Assembly (NCBI RefSeq): GCF_900094575.1
Contig: NZ_FMAE01000016.1
Location: 1 to 40,109 of the forward strand
Direction of reading: 5' to 3'
From: Bradyrhizobium yuanmingense
Lineage (GTDB): Bacteria > Pseudomonadota > Alphaproteobacteria > Rhizobiales > Xanthobacteraceae
DNA length: 40,109 bases
Below are positions 9,562 to 18,521 of this stretch, in pieces. The notes beneath the pieces are model-generated. The model ran no database searches, was not told where the DNA came from, and saw only the letters and a list, made by a program, of their open reading frames with translations. Every line of letters starts with the position of its first letter. Within the stretch, counting starts at the first letter, position 1. The position numbers were made by a program, and so were the translations under genes.

Positions 9562-10077
9562 GCAGCGCAGAGGAAAAGCAAGCCGCTTCTCGAGGACATG
9601 CACGTCTGGTTGTTGCGCGAGCGCGAAGCCCTCTCGCGCTCCTCCGACGTCCTGAAGCCTAGGAACTACATGCTCAGGCGCGGGGCGACTTCGACTTCGC
9701 CCGTTTCCTCGACGATGGCAAGATCTGCTTGACCAATGCGCTGAGCGCGCATTGACAGGCATTGTCTTGGGAAGGCGCAACTAGACCTTCGCTGGTAGCC
9801 AGCGTGGCGCCGACCGTGCCGCCATCATGCTGACGATGATACCGACCTGTCGCCTCAACGACGTTGATCCCAAGGCCTGGCTCGCCGAGGTCCTGGCCCG
9901 GATCGCCGATCTTCCCGCGTCGCGCCTGCACGAACTGCTGCCCTGGAAATGGAAGCTCCTGCGCCAGGCCGATAAGCCCGCCGGGTCAGCAGGCCGCTGA
10001 CCTTTCCCCCGACCGATCATAGAGCTCGCTGTGCCCGCGGGCATGCGTCAATCAGGCGGTCTTCGTCGTATGCGTAC
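9562..10077 (+). pseudogene. 3' remnant of an IS66-family element (tnpC end plus right inverted repeat)
   Basis: This matches the last 480 or so bases of the intact IS66 element at 28834-31449 in the same orientation: PLLEDMHVWLL, then DFARFLDDGKICLTN, CAER region lost (a stop replaces it), and in shifted frames MIPTCRLNDVDPKAWLAEVL, ARIADLPASRLHELLPWKW. It continues past the stop to the same terminal bases, ending in TCGTCGTATGCGTAC at 10077, which is the element's right end. The 5' four-fifths are missing and several frameshifts are present. It is a distinct, older copy rather than a recent duplicate. Confidence 0.85.
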
Positions 10078-10173
10078 TCAGCTCCTCACGTGAGACACTA
10101 TAATGCTCTGCGAACACACCGATTGCGGATCTTCGATCGGCGAGAACAGCATTTCACTCGGTCGTGGCCCTAT

Positions 10174-13100
10174 TCAGTTGAAGCCGACACCAGCGCCTAG
10201 TCGGTCCCGCAGTTCCTGCCGACTGATGACAAGATTGTTGAGGTTCAGGTCCGGCCGTCTTGCTGCCAATCGCCTTACCAGTTCCCTGGTGCCGTCCAGG
10301 ACAAAGACGCCGCAGTCATAACTGTTCTGCTGCTGTCTTATCGGGGCCTGTTGCAGGTTAGCGTCGAGCCGTCCTGCGAGTTCCGCTGCGAGCCTGTCAT
10401 TGTATCCCTGGGTAGAGTCATAGTGATAGGCGACCCGCCGGCCACGATCGCGGCGATCAACCAGCAGCAGCGACCAGTGACTGCCGCGCTGATGTCTATC
10501 CGTATCGCTGGCATCGCTTACCGGCAGGAACAGGAAGTCAGCTGTACCAGGGCGAACCCACCCTAATGCTCGTTCGGCTACCTCCTTGGAGGGGGATCGC
10601 AACATTTGGGCTATCAGGGGATCCACGAACCGCGTCCGAGCGGCGAGATCCGGATTGTTCTGCTGCAACTCCTGCGCCAGGAGCTCATAGTCCCGCTGGA
10701 TATGCTCGTCACCCAGCCACTGCGTGGGCCCCAGCACGGGACCGCTGCGGTGGCCGGAAGAGGCAACAGTAGCCGAGGGGCCGATCTGAGCACCCGGGAC
10801 AGGGGACGGGCGAGGATGATGGATGAATTGCGCAACGCGGCGTCCTCGCGGCTCCAATGTGATCGAGTAGGTCTCACCGTTCATGGAGAGCTGGGTTGGG
10901 CCGCTGAACTGGGTCGGCAGGACCCTGATATTATCCAGGACATCGATTAAGAAATCCGGCACCGGCTGGGAGCCATCCTGCCAATCCTCGTCGACTCGGT
11001 ATCCGATGTCCTCAAGCTCCTGAAGTACGCCCGATCGCCCGACGAAGAACGCGGGTTTACCGGCAGGGCTGAGCACCGGCGCTGACTGAGCATCGTCACG
11101 CATCTGCTGCGGTGTGTACGGCAGATCAACGAAAGAGTTGAGACCGCGATAGATGTCTGACGACTGAGCTGGCGTGTCTGATGGTTCGGTGAAGAGTGGC
11201 GGTCTGGCGGCAGCCCCACCCACCGGCGCGGACTGAGCATCGTCTCGCATCTGCTGCGGCGTGTACGGCAGATCAACGAAAGGGTTGAGATCGCGGTAGA
11301 TGTGTGACGACTGAGTTGGCGCGTCTGATGGTTCGGTGAAGAGCACCAGTCTAGCGGCAGCCCCACCCACCGGCGCCGACTGAGCATCGTCTCGCATCTG
11401 CTGTGGTGTGTACGGCAGATCAACGAAAGAGTTGAGACCGTGGTAGATCTGTGACGACTGAGTTGCCACGTCTGATGGTTCGGTGAAGACCGGCGGTTTG
11501 GCGGCAGCCCAACCCACCGGCGCTGACTGAGCATCGTCTCGCATCTGCTGCGGTGTGTACGGCAGATCAACGAAAGAGTTGAGACCGCGGTAGATGTCTG
11601 ACGACTGAGCTGGCGCGTCCGACGGTCCGGTGAAGAGCGGCGGTCTGGCGGCAGCCCCACCCACCGGCGCTGGCTGAGCATCGTCTCGCATCTGCTGCGG
11701 TGTGTACGGCAGATCAACGAAAGAGTTGAGACCGCGGTAGATGTCTGACGACTGAGCTGGCGCGTCCGGCGGTCCGGTGAAGAGCGGCGGTTTGGCGGCA
11801 GCCCCACTCACCGGCGCCGACTGAGCATCGTCTCGCATCTGTTGCGGCGTGTACGGCAAATCAACGAAAGACTGAAGACCGCGGAAAATGTCGGGCGACT
11901 GAGCTGGCGCGTCCGATGGTCCGTTGAAGAGCGGCGGTCTGGCGGCAGCCCTACCCACCGGCGTTGACTGAGCATCGTCTCTCACCTCCTGCGAGGTGTA
12001 CGGCAGATCAACGAAGGAGTCGAGACCTCGGTAGATCGCCGACGACCCATCTGGCACCGCTTCCGGCGTCGGCCACTCAAAATCGTACGGCAGGTGCGGC
12101 GACCACGTTGAGTTCGACTCGCCACGCCGCGGCTCCCCACCCGCCTGTTCAGGGCAGACGCCCAGCGCAGCGTTCGCCTCGACGAGCAATAGGTAGCTCC
12201 TAAGCCGATCGAAGCCCGTGTCCGCGTTTCGATTGGATTTTTTAAAGTCGGTGTGATCGTCGTTCAACGACTTTTGCTGCTCACTGGTGCCGGTGAGTCG
12301 GCTCACTATGCTCCCCCGCCCCTCCCTTTGGAGCCAAGCACCCAATCTTCGTTGGTTGCGGGCCAGATTTTGAACAACCTTTTTCCGGCTCTTCTCCTCG
12401 GGTTTGAGCATGCTCAGCTCTGCCTTTTCCAGGCCATCAATGATGCGGGCGTCATCGGGATAAAGATGCAACGCGGGCGACGGGACAGCACGACCGCTGG
12501 GCTTCCGAGATGCACGCGCGCCGGGAACGTTCTCGGCATCGCGAACCTTGCCTAATGCAAACAACAGAAGCTCGTCGTTCGGGAACAACTTCTGAGCGAA
12601 TTCAATGCGCGCCGCGTGGTCTAACCCGGATATCGAGTAGCCCGCAAGATTAAGCGCGTTAGAAAATCTGCGAAGACTACGATCATGACGAGCAGCACTG
12701 CCCGACGTCATGCCACTGGCATTAAGCCGCTCTGAGAGGGGCGCGTCTTCCGCTGAAGGGATCGTGCGCGGCCGCCCGCCAGAAGCTACATAGCTCGGAT
12801 CATGATACGCACGAAGGACACCCAACCCTTTCTTCATGTCTTCGTCGTTCGGGAAGTAAGTCTTGACATGACGGACCAGGGACTGGTGGTCCCTCAGATC
12901 AATCGTAATGCGATGAGCGCCAAGATCATTTCCAAGTCGGCGAAGCGCCTGAGTATAGCGCTTAACCGTGTTCCGTTGTGGGTTTTTCTGAGCTGCATAT
13001 TCGGCAATCGCCTTGTCGATAGTGTCCCGATGTTCTGCAGAGAGATGGGGATGGTAGTTGCGGCCGCCACGGGAGACAGGACCCGGATCGGGTGAGCGCG

Positions 13101-13224
13101 CCTCGGCCAAGTGCTGCTCAAAGCCCTCTTGCCCGGCATGGCCCCCCTGGTCCTCTTCCAAGACGGCGTGCTGCACCGGGGACCAAGCTGTTGGATTGGG
13201 TGGATCGAAATTGTACGGGTCCAC
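10174..13224 (-). CDS. nopD: NopD/XopD-like type III effector, C48 (Ulp1) SUMO protease
   Basis: The 1016-residue protein starts at GTG 13224 with GTGAGG just upstream, 49 bases after a tts box. Residues 1-380 contain about three divergent helical units (each with an RRLG/RRFS-type core and an LFPNDE/YFPNDE element). Residues 396-738 are seven tandem 49-residue repeats (IYRGLNSFVDLPYTPQQMRD core). Residues 750-804 carry the module shared with the effectors at 4649 and 24148. The C-terminus is a Ulp1-type cysteine protease: His916 in GSHWSLLLVD, Asp936 in AYHYDSTQ, Gln965, and Cys971 in NSYDCGVFV, a complete catalytic set. A DLNLNN stretch near residue 994 resembles an EAR-type repressor motif. 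By family knowledge such effectors enter host cells and cleave SUMO from nuclear proteins. The symbol is by family resemblance. Confidence 0.9.
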   Translation of the reverse strand: MDPYNFDPPNPTAWSPVQHAVLEEDQGGHAGQEGFEQHLAEARSPDPGPVSRGGRNYHPHLSAEHRDTIDKAIAEYAAQKNPQRNTVKRYTQALRRLGNDLGAHRITIDLRDHQSLVRHVKTYFPNDEDMKKGLGVLRAYHDPSYVASGGRPRTIPSAEDAPLSERLNASGMTSGSAARHDRSLRRFSNALNLAGYSISGLDHAARIEFAQKLFPNDELLLFALGKVRDAENVPGARASRKPSGRAVPSPALHLYPDDARIIDGLEKAELSMLKPEEKSRKKVVQNLARNQRRLGAWLQREGRGSIVSRLTGTSEQQKSLNDDHTDFKKSNRNADTGFDRLRSYLLLVEANAALGVCPEQAGGEPRRGESNSTWSPHLPYDFEWPTPEAVPDGSSAIYRGLDSFVDLPYTSQEVRDDAQSTPVGRAAARPPLFNGPSDAPAQSPDIFRGLQSFVDLPYTPQQMRDDAQSAPVSGAAAKPPLFTGPPDAPAQSSDIYRGLNSFVDLPYTPQQMRDDAQPAPVGGAAARPPLFTGPSDAPAQSSDIYRGLNSFVDLPYTPQQMRDDAQSAPVGWAAAKPPVFTEPSDVATQSSQIYHGLNSFVDLPYTPQQMRDDAQSAPVGGAAARLVLFTEPSDAPTQSSHIYRDLNPFVDLPYTPQQMRDDAQSAPVGGAAARPPLFTEPSDTPAQSSDIYRGLNSFVDLPYTPQQMRDDAQSAPVLSPAGKPAFFVGRSGVLQELEDIGYRVDEDWQDGSQPVPDFLIDVLDNIRVLPTQFSGPTQLSMNGETYSITLEPRGRRVAQFIHHPRPSPVPGAQIGPSATVASSGHRSGPVLGPTQWLGDEHIQRDYELLAQELQQNNPDLAARTRFVDPLIAQMLRSPSKEVAERALGWVRPGTADFLFLPVSDASDTDRHQRGSHWSLLLVDRRDRGRRVAYHYDSTQGYNDRLAAELAGRLDANLQQAPIRQQQNSYDCGVFVLDGTRELVRRLAARRPDLNLNNLVISRQELRDRLGAGVGFN
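11011..12039 (-). repeat. Seven tandem 147-bp repeats inside the SUMO-protease gene
   Basis: Seven head-to-tail copies of a 147-bp unit (49 codons) with identical length; the sequence CATCGTCTCGCATCTGCTG recurs every 147 bases (for example near 11091, 11238, 11385). The inner copies are nearly identical, while the outermost ones have drifted (IYRGLDSFVDLPYTSQEV first; the last one runs into GKPAFFVGRSG). Exact in-frame periodicity implies expansion by unequal recombination under selection for an open frame. Confidence 0.95.
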
Positions 13225-13272
13225 GATAGCCTCACGTCCAAGAAATCAATTGAGCTGATCCTATTATGGATA

Positions 13273-13290
13273 GGCTTTCCAGAAGCTGAC
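13273..13290 (-). promoter_or_regulatory. tts box of the SUMO-protease effector gene
   Basis: On the minus strand GTCAGCTTCTGGAAAGCC matches the tts-box core with one change (TGG for TCG), followed by TATCC. It ends 49 bases upstream of the GTG start at 13224. Confidence 0.8.
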
Positions 13291-13368
13291 GAGGCCGTCG
13301 CTCGTGAAGCAATGCATCGCCACATCTGCAAAGCGAAACTGCCCCGCGGCTCTCAATCGTCGCGGGTT

Positions 13369-13563
13369 TCATGGGTTTAAGGACCCGCCGTCCTCGCCGC
13401 CGATGAACCCTTCCGGCGGCATGTGAGCCGACGACTCGTCATTGCTCTGGTTGCAAAACGACCATACCGGGCCGCAGGTGCACGCATGGGTGCCAAGCCA
13501 CAGTTGATCCAGATCGGTCTCGCAACTCCACGACGAGCCTTCCGCGATTCGTTCCTCGTTCAT
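13369..13563 (-). CDS. Small hypothetical ORF, 64 residues
   Basis: The frame begins MNEERIAEGSSWSCETD and ends MPPEGFIGGEDGGSLNP. Its first 12 codons, and the DNA around the ATG, recur at 2352 (+). It has four Cys, two of them in an ACTCG cluster. A weak GAGAG precedes the ATG. Recurrence of the same start in two places supports a real small gene or a small repeated element; the family is unknown to me. It sits upstream of the effector's tts box on the same strand. Confidence 0.35.
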   Translation of the reverse strand: MNEERIAEGSSWSCETDLDQLWLGTHACTCGPVWSFCNQSNDESSAHMPPEGFIGGEDGGSLNP

Positions 13564-14442
13564 TCGCTCTCTCATCGGCTACCCAAGGAGACGGTAATCC
13601 TCGTGTCGCCGAGGGGCGCATTGCCTCACTAAAAATGTTACCGGACAACTTCCCAGTCGTGCCTTGGGCGGAGCTGCCGAATCAGTTCCGTAGCGGCTAC
13701 GGCAGGGACGATCAGCATGCGCGAAAAGCGCGAGATCACATCAGCCCTGGCCGTGCGTCATCGGCCGGGCGGTCGGCGTGAGAAGGGACGACTCCTGGAC
13801 GAGCTTTGCGCCGTCACGGTATGACATCGTAAGCACGCGATCCGACCACTGTCAGTGGACGAGCATCGGATCGGCCCTGCCGCGGCGGCCGAGCCGGACC
13901 TATGGGGTTTCCATTCGCGCTGCACTGATCGTGGTATGGGACGCCTCTGACCGGCTCTGCAGTAAGCGGCTCGTCGCGAGCCGTTCTTGCGCCCGGCACT
14001 TGAACGGCACGGCAGATTGAAGCTTTCTGCCGATGAGCGGTCGGTCGGTTTTGAAGGTGAGCGCGGTGACGAGCGATCGCCTGCTGAGCGACGCAAAGAT
14101 CGCAGCAGCCGGAGGACGCCGAGGGCGGGATCAACAAATGATTCAGCGTAGATGTCTTAGCGACTCTGGCAGAGTGCGCTGGCGCAAGTCAGCATCGTCG
14201 CGCAAGAGGACAGCGATTTCGTGTGTCCGCGTAAGCTCGCTCTCTTCAGAAGTGTCGGCGCTGGTAGCTGGACCTGCGACCCCGCGTCAGATGGGAAAAC
14301 TCTGCTGAAACATACCACACGCGTCCCCCCTAGCGAATTACCCAAGCGCTCCAGCCCCCATCGGCAATACTCAACGCGAGATCATGAATCTAGACCGGCA
14401 GCTTTGCGTTCGACTCCCTTCAATTGATGGATGATCCGTATC
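13564..14442. other. No gene recognised
   Basis: Overlapping frames on both strands are Arg/Ser-rich without motifs. I looked for IS signatures and found none convincing. It lies downstream of the hipA gene, which reads towards it. Confidence 0.4.
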
Positions 14443-15723
14443 CTAGATCCCCTTCAGAACGTGTTCGCAATCCTTGGCTCGCGTACTCAAAGCCGTTGCC
14501 AATCGCTCGATGACAGCGTTCTCCAATCCCTCCTTTTGCGCTCGCGTGCGAATGTCCGCCACCAGGTCAGGGATCTGCCCGGCCATGGAGTTCAGCGTAG
14601 CGATGAGTACGTCCGCATCAACACGCGTCTCGCGTGCAAATTTTTGCCACTGACGCAAGCCAATTTGATCGAGCTTGTATTCACCCCCGACTTTCATGGC
14701 GAGTTTGATCTTGCGCTGATCGACGTGGTCGTAAGGAAGAATGCTGGCGATGTCGTAAAGGGGAGCGAGACGCACGAGAGCGCCGCTGGCCAGAAGCAAT
14801 GAATAGTTCTTGGCGTGAGCATCAGAGCCCCCAATGAGCCAGTTGAAGACCAAAGCGCTGACGAACGTCTCAAGGTCGGCCTCGCGGTCTGTCGAGTAGG
14901 TCCGCAAGAGCTCGACCACATCGGCAGGCGTTGGTCCGCCCTCGTTCTGGTATTTCTTGGTCGGCGGGATGCCCATGGCCTGACAGATATCTTCCTGATG
15001 AACGCGGATAATGTCGTTCCCGCTGACCTGCCGATCGTAGCGTTCAACCACGATCGCTATTTCCTGTTCGAAGCGCATCACCTTGGTTTCAGCGGCTGGC
15101 AGCCCGAGTTCGCGTGCGAGCTGCAGGCAGATATGCTCATTCTCGGCGTGACCATCGAAATGGCCCGTCGGTGGTTTCAAAATGTGGGTGGTTGGTATGC
15201 GCCCGGACGGAATGCCCCATTTGTTGTCTTTGAGGACAAGCGCGGTTTTCGGCTGGGCGCCTGCAAGACTGAATTGACCCGTGTCGCTGGGCAGACGCCA
15301 GGCAGCGTGATCCTCGCGCAAGACTCGAAGCCGATTTGCTATTTCCGACTTATCCAGCCATTCGATCTTGTCATCTTTGCCTGTTTTCAGAGACCCCAAT
15401 CGATCAGGCGTGACGAACTGGATGGCCCCGGCGCAATCCTCACCGACGTTAGAGATGAGGGCAAACACGTTGCGCGCCGATACCTGAAATTTCTTGGCCC
15501 AGCGCTCGAGCACCTGCTCGTTGTCAGGCAGCAGCCCCCACAAGAAGGACTGAACGGTGGCTGGACCGTGCTCCTCGGCGGCAAGCGGCATCGAAAGCGA
15601 CAGGGGATAGGCCCGCTCCGCGTTGCGCCATGCATTGTCATAGACGAAGGTCAGCCGGCCGCGCGCCTCACTGCGGACGCGACCGACTTCGGTGCCATCC
15701 AAGAGTGCAATGAGCTCGGCCAT
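14443..15723 (-). CDS. hipA: HipA-family toxin (Ser/Thr kinase)
   Basis: The 426-residue protein has the two HipA domains: an N-terminal subdomain (residues 1-105, ELIALLDGTEVGRV, YPLSLSMPLAAEEH, FLWGLLPDNEQVLERWA) and the kinase fold. Kinase features are the flexible P-loop FSLAGAQPKTALV containing the serine that is autophosphorylated in E. coli HipA, NEHICLQLARELGL, VERYDR, the catalytic SDAHAKNYSLLL and the metal-binding LAPLYDIAS. In E. coli HipA phosphorylates glutamyl-tRNA synthetase and induces dormancy; the target here is not known. The ATG overlaps the antitoxin stop by one base (TAATG), so the two genes are translationally coupled. Length and motifs are intact. Confidence 0.93.
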   Translation of the reverse strand: MAELIALLDGTEVGRVRSEARGRLTFVYDNAWRNAERAYPLSLSMPLAAEEHGPATVQSFLWGLLPDNEQVLERWAKKFQVSARNVFALISNVGEDCAGAIQFVTPDRLGSLKTGKDDKIEWLDKSEIANRLRVLREDHAAWRLPSDTGQFSLAGAQPKTALVLKDNKWGIPSGRIPTTHILKPPTGHFDGHAENEHICLQLARELGLPAAETKVMRFEQEIAIVVERYDRQVSGNDIIRVHQEDICQAMGIPPTKKYQNEGGPTPADVVELLRTYSTDREADLETFVSALVFNWLIGGSDAHAKNYSLLLASGALVRLAPLYDIASILPYDHVDQRKIKLAMKVGGEYKLDQIGLRQWQKFARETRVDADVLIATLNSMAGQIPDLVADIRTRAQKEGLENAVIERLATALSTRAKDCEHVLKGI

Positions 15724-16007
15724 TATGTCTTGCCTTCCTTGGCTTTGGTGACGATGGCGTTGATATCAACTGCGGAGGTAGACCCGCGGCTGGTGGGCCC
15801 TCCACTGTTGACGTCCACCGGGATGCCGAGAACGTCGAGAGCACGAAGGACAAGAGCCAGCTCTGCGCGGGGATGACCATGCTCGACCTCAATCACCCAT
15901 TGACGGCTGACGCCGATCCGCTTGGCCAGTGTCGCCTGGTCTAGCTTGAGGCGTTTGCGTCTGTCGCGAATGACGGCGCCGAGGTCGCCAGGTGTACGGA
16001 TAAGCAT
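15723..16007 (-). CDS. hipB: HipB-family antitoxin / autorepressor
   Basis: The 94-residue protein is an Xre-type helix-turn-helix repressor: DLGAVIRDRRKRLKLDQ, ATLAKRIGVSRQWVIEVEHG, RAELALVLRALDVLGIP. It precedes hipA with a one-base overlap, the classical order for hipBA. In the family HipB dimers bind and inhibit HipA and repress their own operon; the palindrome cluster just upstream (16018-16112) fits this. The C-terminal tail of about 25 residues (SGGPTSRGSTSAVDINAIV) is variable and may contact the kinase. Confidence 0.92.
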   Translation of the reverse strand: MLIRTPGDLGAVIRDRRKRLKLDQATLAKRIGVSRQWVIEVEHGHPRAELALVLRALDVLGIPVDVNSGGPTSRGSTSAVDINAIVTKAKEGKT

Positions 16008-16017
16008 TCCAATCCCA

Positions 16018-16112
16018 AATGTTAGCGCTCGCTTACATTAGCATAAGTCGCCGCTCGCTGACAATTATAAATGTAGCCGCTCGCCGACATTCCGAAATGT
16101 CAGGTCGACATT
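16018..16112 (-). promoter_or_regulatory. hipBA operator cluster (four palindromes)
   Basis: Three related 22-bp palindromic sites start at 16018, 16045 and 16070, of the form AATGT(T/A)GC-N-CGC(T)GACATT: AATGTTAGCG...CTTACATT, AAGTCGCCGC...TGACAATT and AATGTAGCCGC...CGACATT. A fourth shorter palindrome, AATGTCAGGTCGACATT, lies at 16096-16112. Spacing of 25-27 bp places them on about the same helix face. They occupy the promoter region directly upstream of hipB, as expected for cooperative autorepression. Confidence 0.8.
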
Positions 16113-16781
16113 CTCGGTCAACGGAAGTACTAACGTTTTCAGAGACATAAAGTAGACCCTGGTACCGGCTCAGCAATCCCCGCTCCGCTGCGGCAAGTTC
16201 CTCGCCTGTTCGGTGTCGCCTTGCTCGGATGTGACACCCAGTGGCGCCTCCTCACGTGCCATGAGCCGCGCGCGCTCATGTGCGTGGGATCAATCCGCAT
16301 GAGCATTTCCTTCTCGCCGCTCGACGTTGCGAGCCATGCTGCCCCCTCGCCGCTCGATGCGTGGCTGCACCCATGCCAAGGCGCGCCTCGGATCCCAAAT
16401 TGCTCGTGGGATGCAAGGCGCCGGCTGCCTTTCGGCATACGACACGCGGACTATCAATCATTGCGCAGCATTTCCAAACGCATGGATTTCGACCATTGCG
16501 GACGGCCCTTAATCTGACCCCGGCTATTTTGAAGGATCTGGGTCATCGACGAGCAGCGTTACTCGGATCGCAAGTTTTGTCCGCTGATCCTCATGAGTGA
16601 ACGAGCCGTATTTCTCGCCCTCAATGGCGGCTTACTAATTGCTTTCACGGTCTGGCTTGTGTTGCCGCCCGGCAGTTCGTGGTTGCTGCACGTCTTGCGG
16701 TCTATGTCGGCTGGAAAGGACTTGGTTATCAGGCTCGGCCTCGAGCCTTTCGCACACAAGCCGGACTCGCAACCCATGGTC

Positions 16782-16792
16782 GGGGGGGGGGG
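16782..16792. repeat. Homopolymeric G tract (11 G)
   Basis: Eleven consecutive G residues follow CCATGGTC. It is within the open frame at 16593-16853. Such tracts are prone to slippage and to sequencing error. Confidence 0.9.
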
Positions 16793-16953
16793 ACGAGCGC
16801 TCGCGCAGCATCTACGGACATCGTGGTATGCAAGGAGTGAGCAGGGCCGTTGACCTCACAGGGTCGATACGGTCGCCGCGATTGAGACCGGGCCTCGGCT
16901 TCAAACCCATGCATCCTCAATCAAAATGCTTGCAGCCGCAGCGATTTATCTAT

Positions 16954-17040
16954 CTGAAACCGGTGCGAAAAATCCGCCCCGCTGTAAGTCGGAGGACGCC
17001 CAGTCAACAACTTCGTCCAGAGTCCATTGGAGACCTAAGC
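16954..17040 (+). ncRNA. Degenerate cobalamin-riboswitch-like sequence
   Basis: The blocks of a cobalamin riboswitch core appear in order: GAAACCGGTGCGAAAAATCC (equivalent of GGGAA-CCGGTG-GAAATCCGG), then GCCCCGCTGTAAGTCGG (equivalent of GCCCCCGCAACTGTAAGCGG, with the CAA lost) and GTCCATTGGAGACC (equivalent of the B12 box AGCCAGGAGACC). The lost bases in the B12 contact regions suggest a non-functional remnant. The frame that follows (ATG 17055, TRSRSMIAAAAQVATEF) is short and not a recognisable cobalamin gene. Confidence 0.45.
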
Positions 17041-18521
17041 TATTTGGAGCTAAAATGACGAGGTCCAGATCGATGATTGCCGCCGCGGCTCAGGTCGCGA
17101 CGGAATTTTTTGGCCTGAATCCTATGAAGGAAGTCCGCCGTCCGTTGGGCATTGGACGAGATCGTGAAGATCGCGCGTCCGTTCTTCAGCACCTTGATTC
17201 AAGAGCCGATATAGGAGGCGTGATCCTCCCTCACCTCCGGTGTTAGGCCGAGATCGGCAGACAGGAAGCCCGCGCCAAGCTCCGCGACCAACTCTCCCAT
17301 GGCATAGCCTTCAACGCCGAAGCGCTAGCGGCCGAACTCGCGGTTCAGGCGGCTCTCGTGGCGGCATGCAGTATACAAGGCCACTCTTGCGCGCGCTGCG
17401 GCAGGAATGGAAGTACGTGGCCCTCACCTTTTCGGGTGGTGTACCGACCTTCGCCAGAGTACCTGCGAAGCTTGTCGGAGATAGCTAGCGGGATTGGTCC
17501 CGGGGCAAGATGTAAAACAGTGCGGGCGCGGCTCGGTGCTAACCGGCTCGGGGGCTGAAACCAGGCCAACTAGTCCCTACCACATCCGCACTGCCGTTGA
17601 GACTAGCGGAAAAGTGACTCGGCGCTGATCGATCTGGAGCGATAACGCTGTCCCTGTCACATCCCGTTAACCCCAAGGGCTCTGTATCTGTGATAGCTTA
17701 CCGCAACCTGACAGGACTTTGCGCAGTCGGTCAATAGTGTGTGGGCTATCAACACCCGCTCAATCCGCCACGGAAACTTCTGCAACCACTCAGACATGCT
17801 TTCGTGCTGTCAGCCATCACGACGTCAGGACACCCGGACGGTTCAGGCTGCTGATCAGTGAGACATTGTCGGTTGCGGACCACACCATCTAGATACTCCG
17901 CCCCGTTGGGGGCAGGTCTCTGTGACGTCAAATTGCGAATTCGGTGCTTTGCGCCCCCATCCCTCTGCCGTGCATATTGTACTGCCATGTTCGTCGCACT
18001 CCGCGTATCGATCGATTGTCGGAGTGCATTGGTGGAATTCCAGTAAGCCTCCAACCGACTGCGGATCGACGATAAGCGAGCCAGATGATGATTGTGCACT
18101 TAAATTGTAGGCTCTAGGGTGCGAGAGAAATACAGCATCGCACGACTGAGCAATATAGGCCGGTCAGCAATAGATGGAACGCAGCGCGGATGCGCCGGCG
18201 CCTATCGAGGGGACTTGATGAGAAAGGCGCTATCCCTATCCGCATCCGCACTGCCAACGAAGTTAGCCACGGGATCGAGAGGCTGACGCAGCGGCTTTGC
18301 CCTGAGGGCTGTTCACACGAAATGCCTGGTGGGTATCAAGGAGAAATCGGCCTTGAGTGACCTACCCAGACTGATACGCGAGACTGAGGGCGTAGCTGAT
18401 CGCCCGGATTCATCCCTCAGGGAGATCGTCCCGCCGAGAATGAGCAAAGACGGGTCTGACGCCGCTGCCGATAACGTCGTCCGCCAAGCCTCATCATTGA
18501 AGTAGATCTTCGTCCTCGACA

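Larger units (their letters stand above)
16113..18521. other. Long stretch without intact genes
   Basis: No convincing coding region. One frame at 16593-16853 (+) begins with a hydrophobic segment (FLALNGGLLIAFTVWLVLPP) but then runs into an 11-G tract and loses protein character. A frame at 17749-18099 (-) contains FRGGLSGC and Arg/Asn-rich sequence without a match I can name. A cobalamin-riboswitch-like segment (16954-17040) is listed separately. Overall it resembles decayed island DNA. Confidence 0.4.

Noticed and set aside
10947..11807. 286-codon open frame on the minus strand inside the SUMO-protease gene, also repetitive
   Set aside because: It is an out-of-frame reading of the 147-bp repeats; the codon-consistent frame with the protease domain is the real gene.
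14815..15876. 353-codon plus-strand frame opposite hipA
   Set aside because: Antisense shadow; the minus strand has full HipA motifs.
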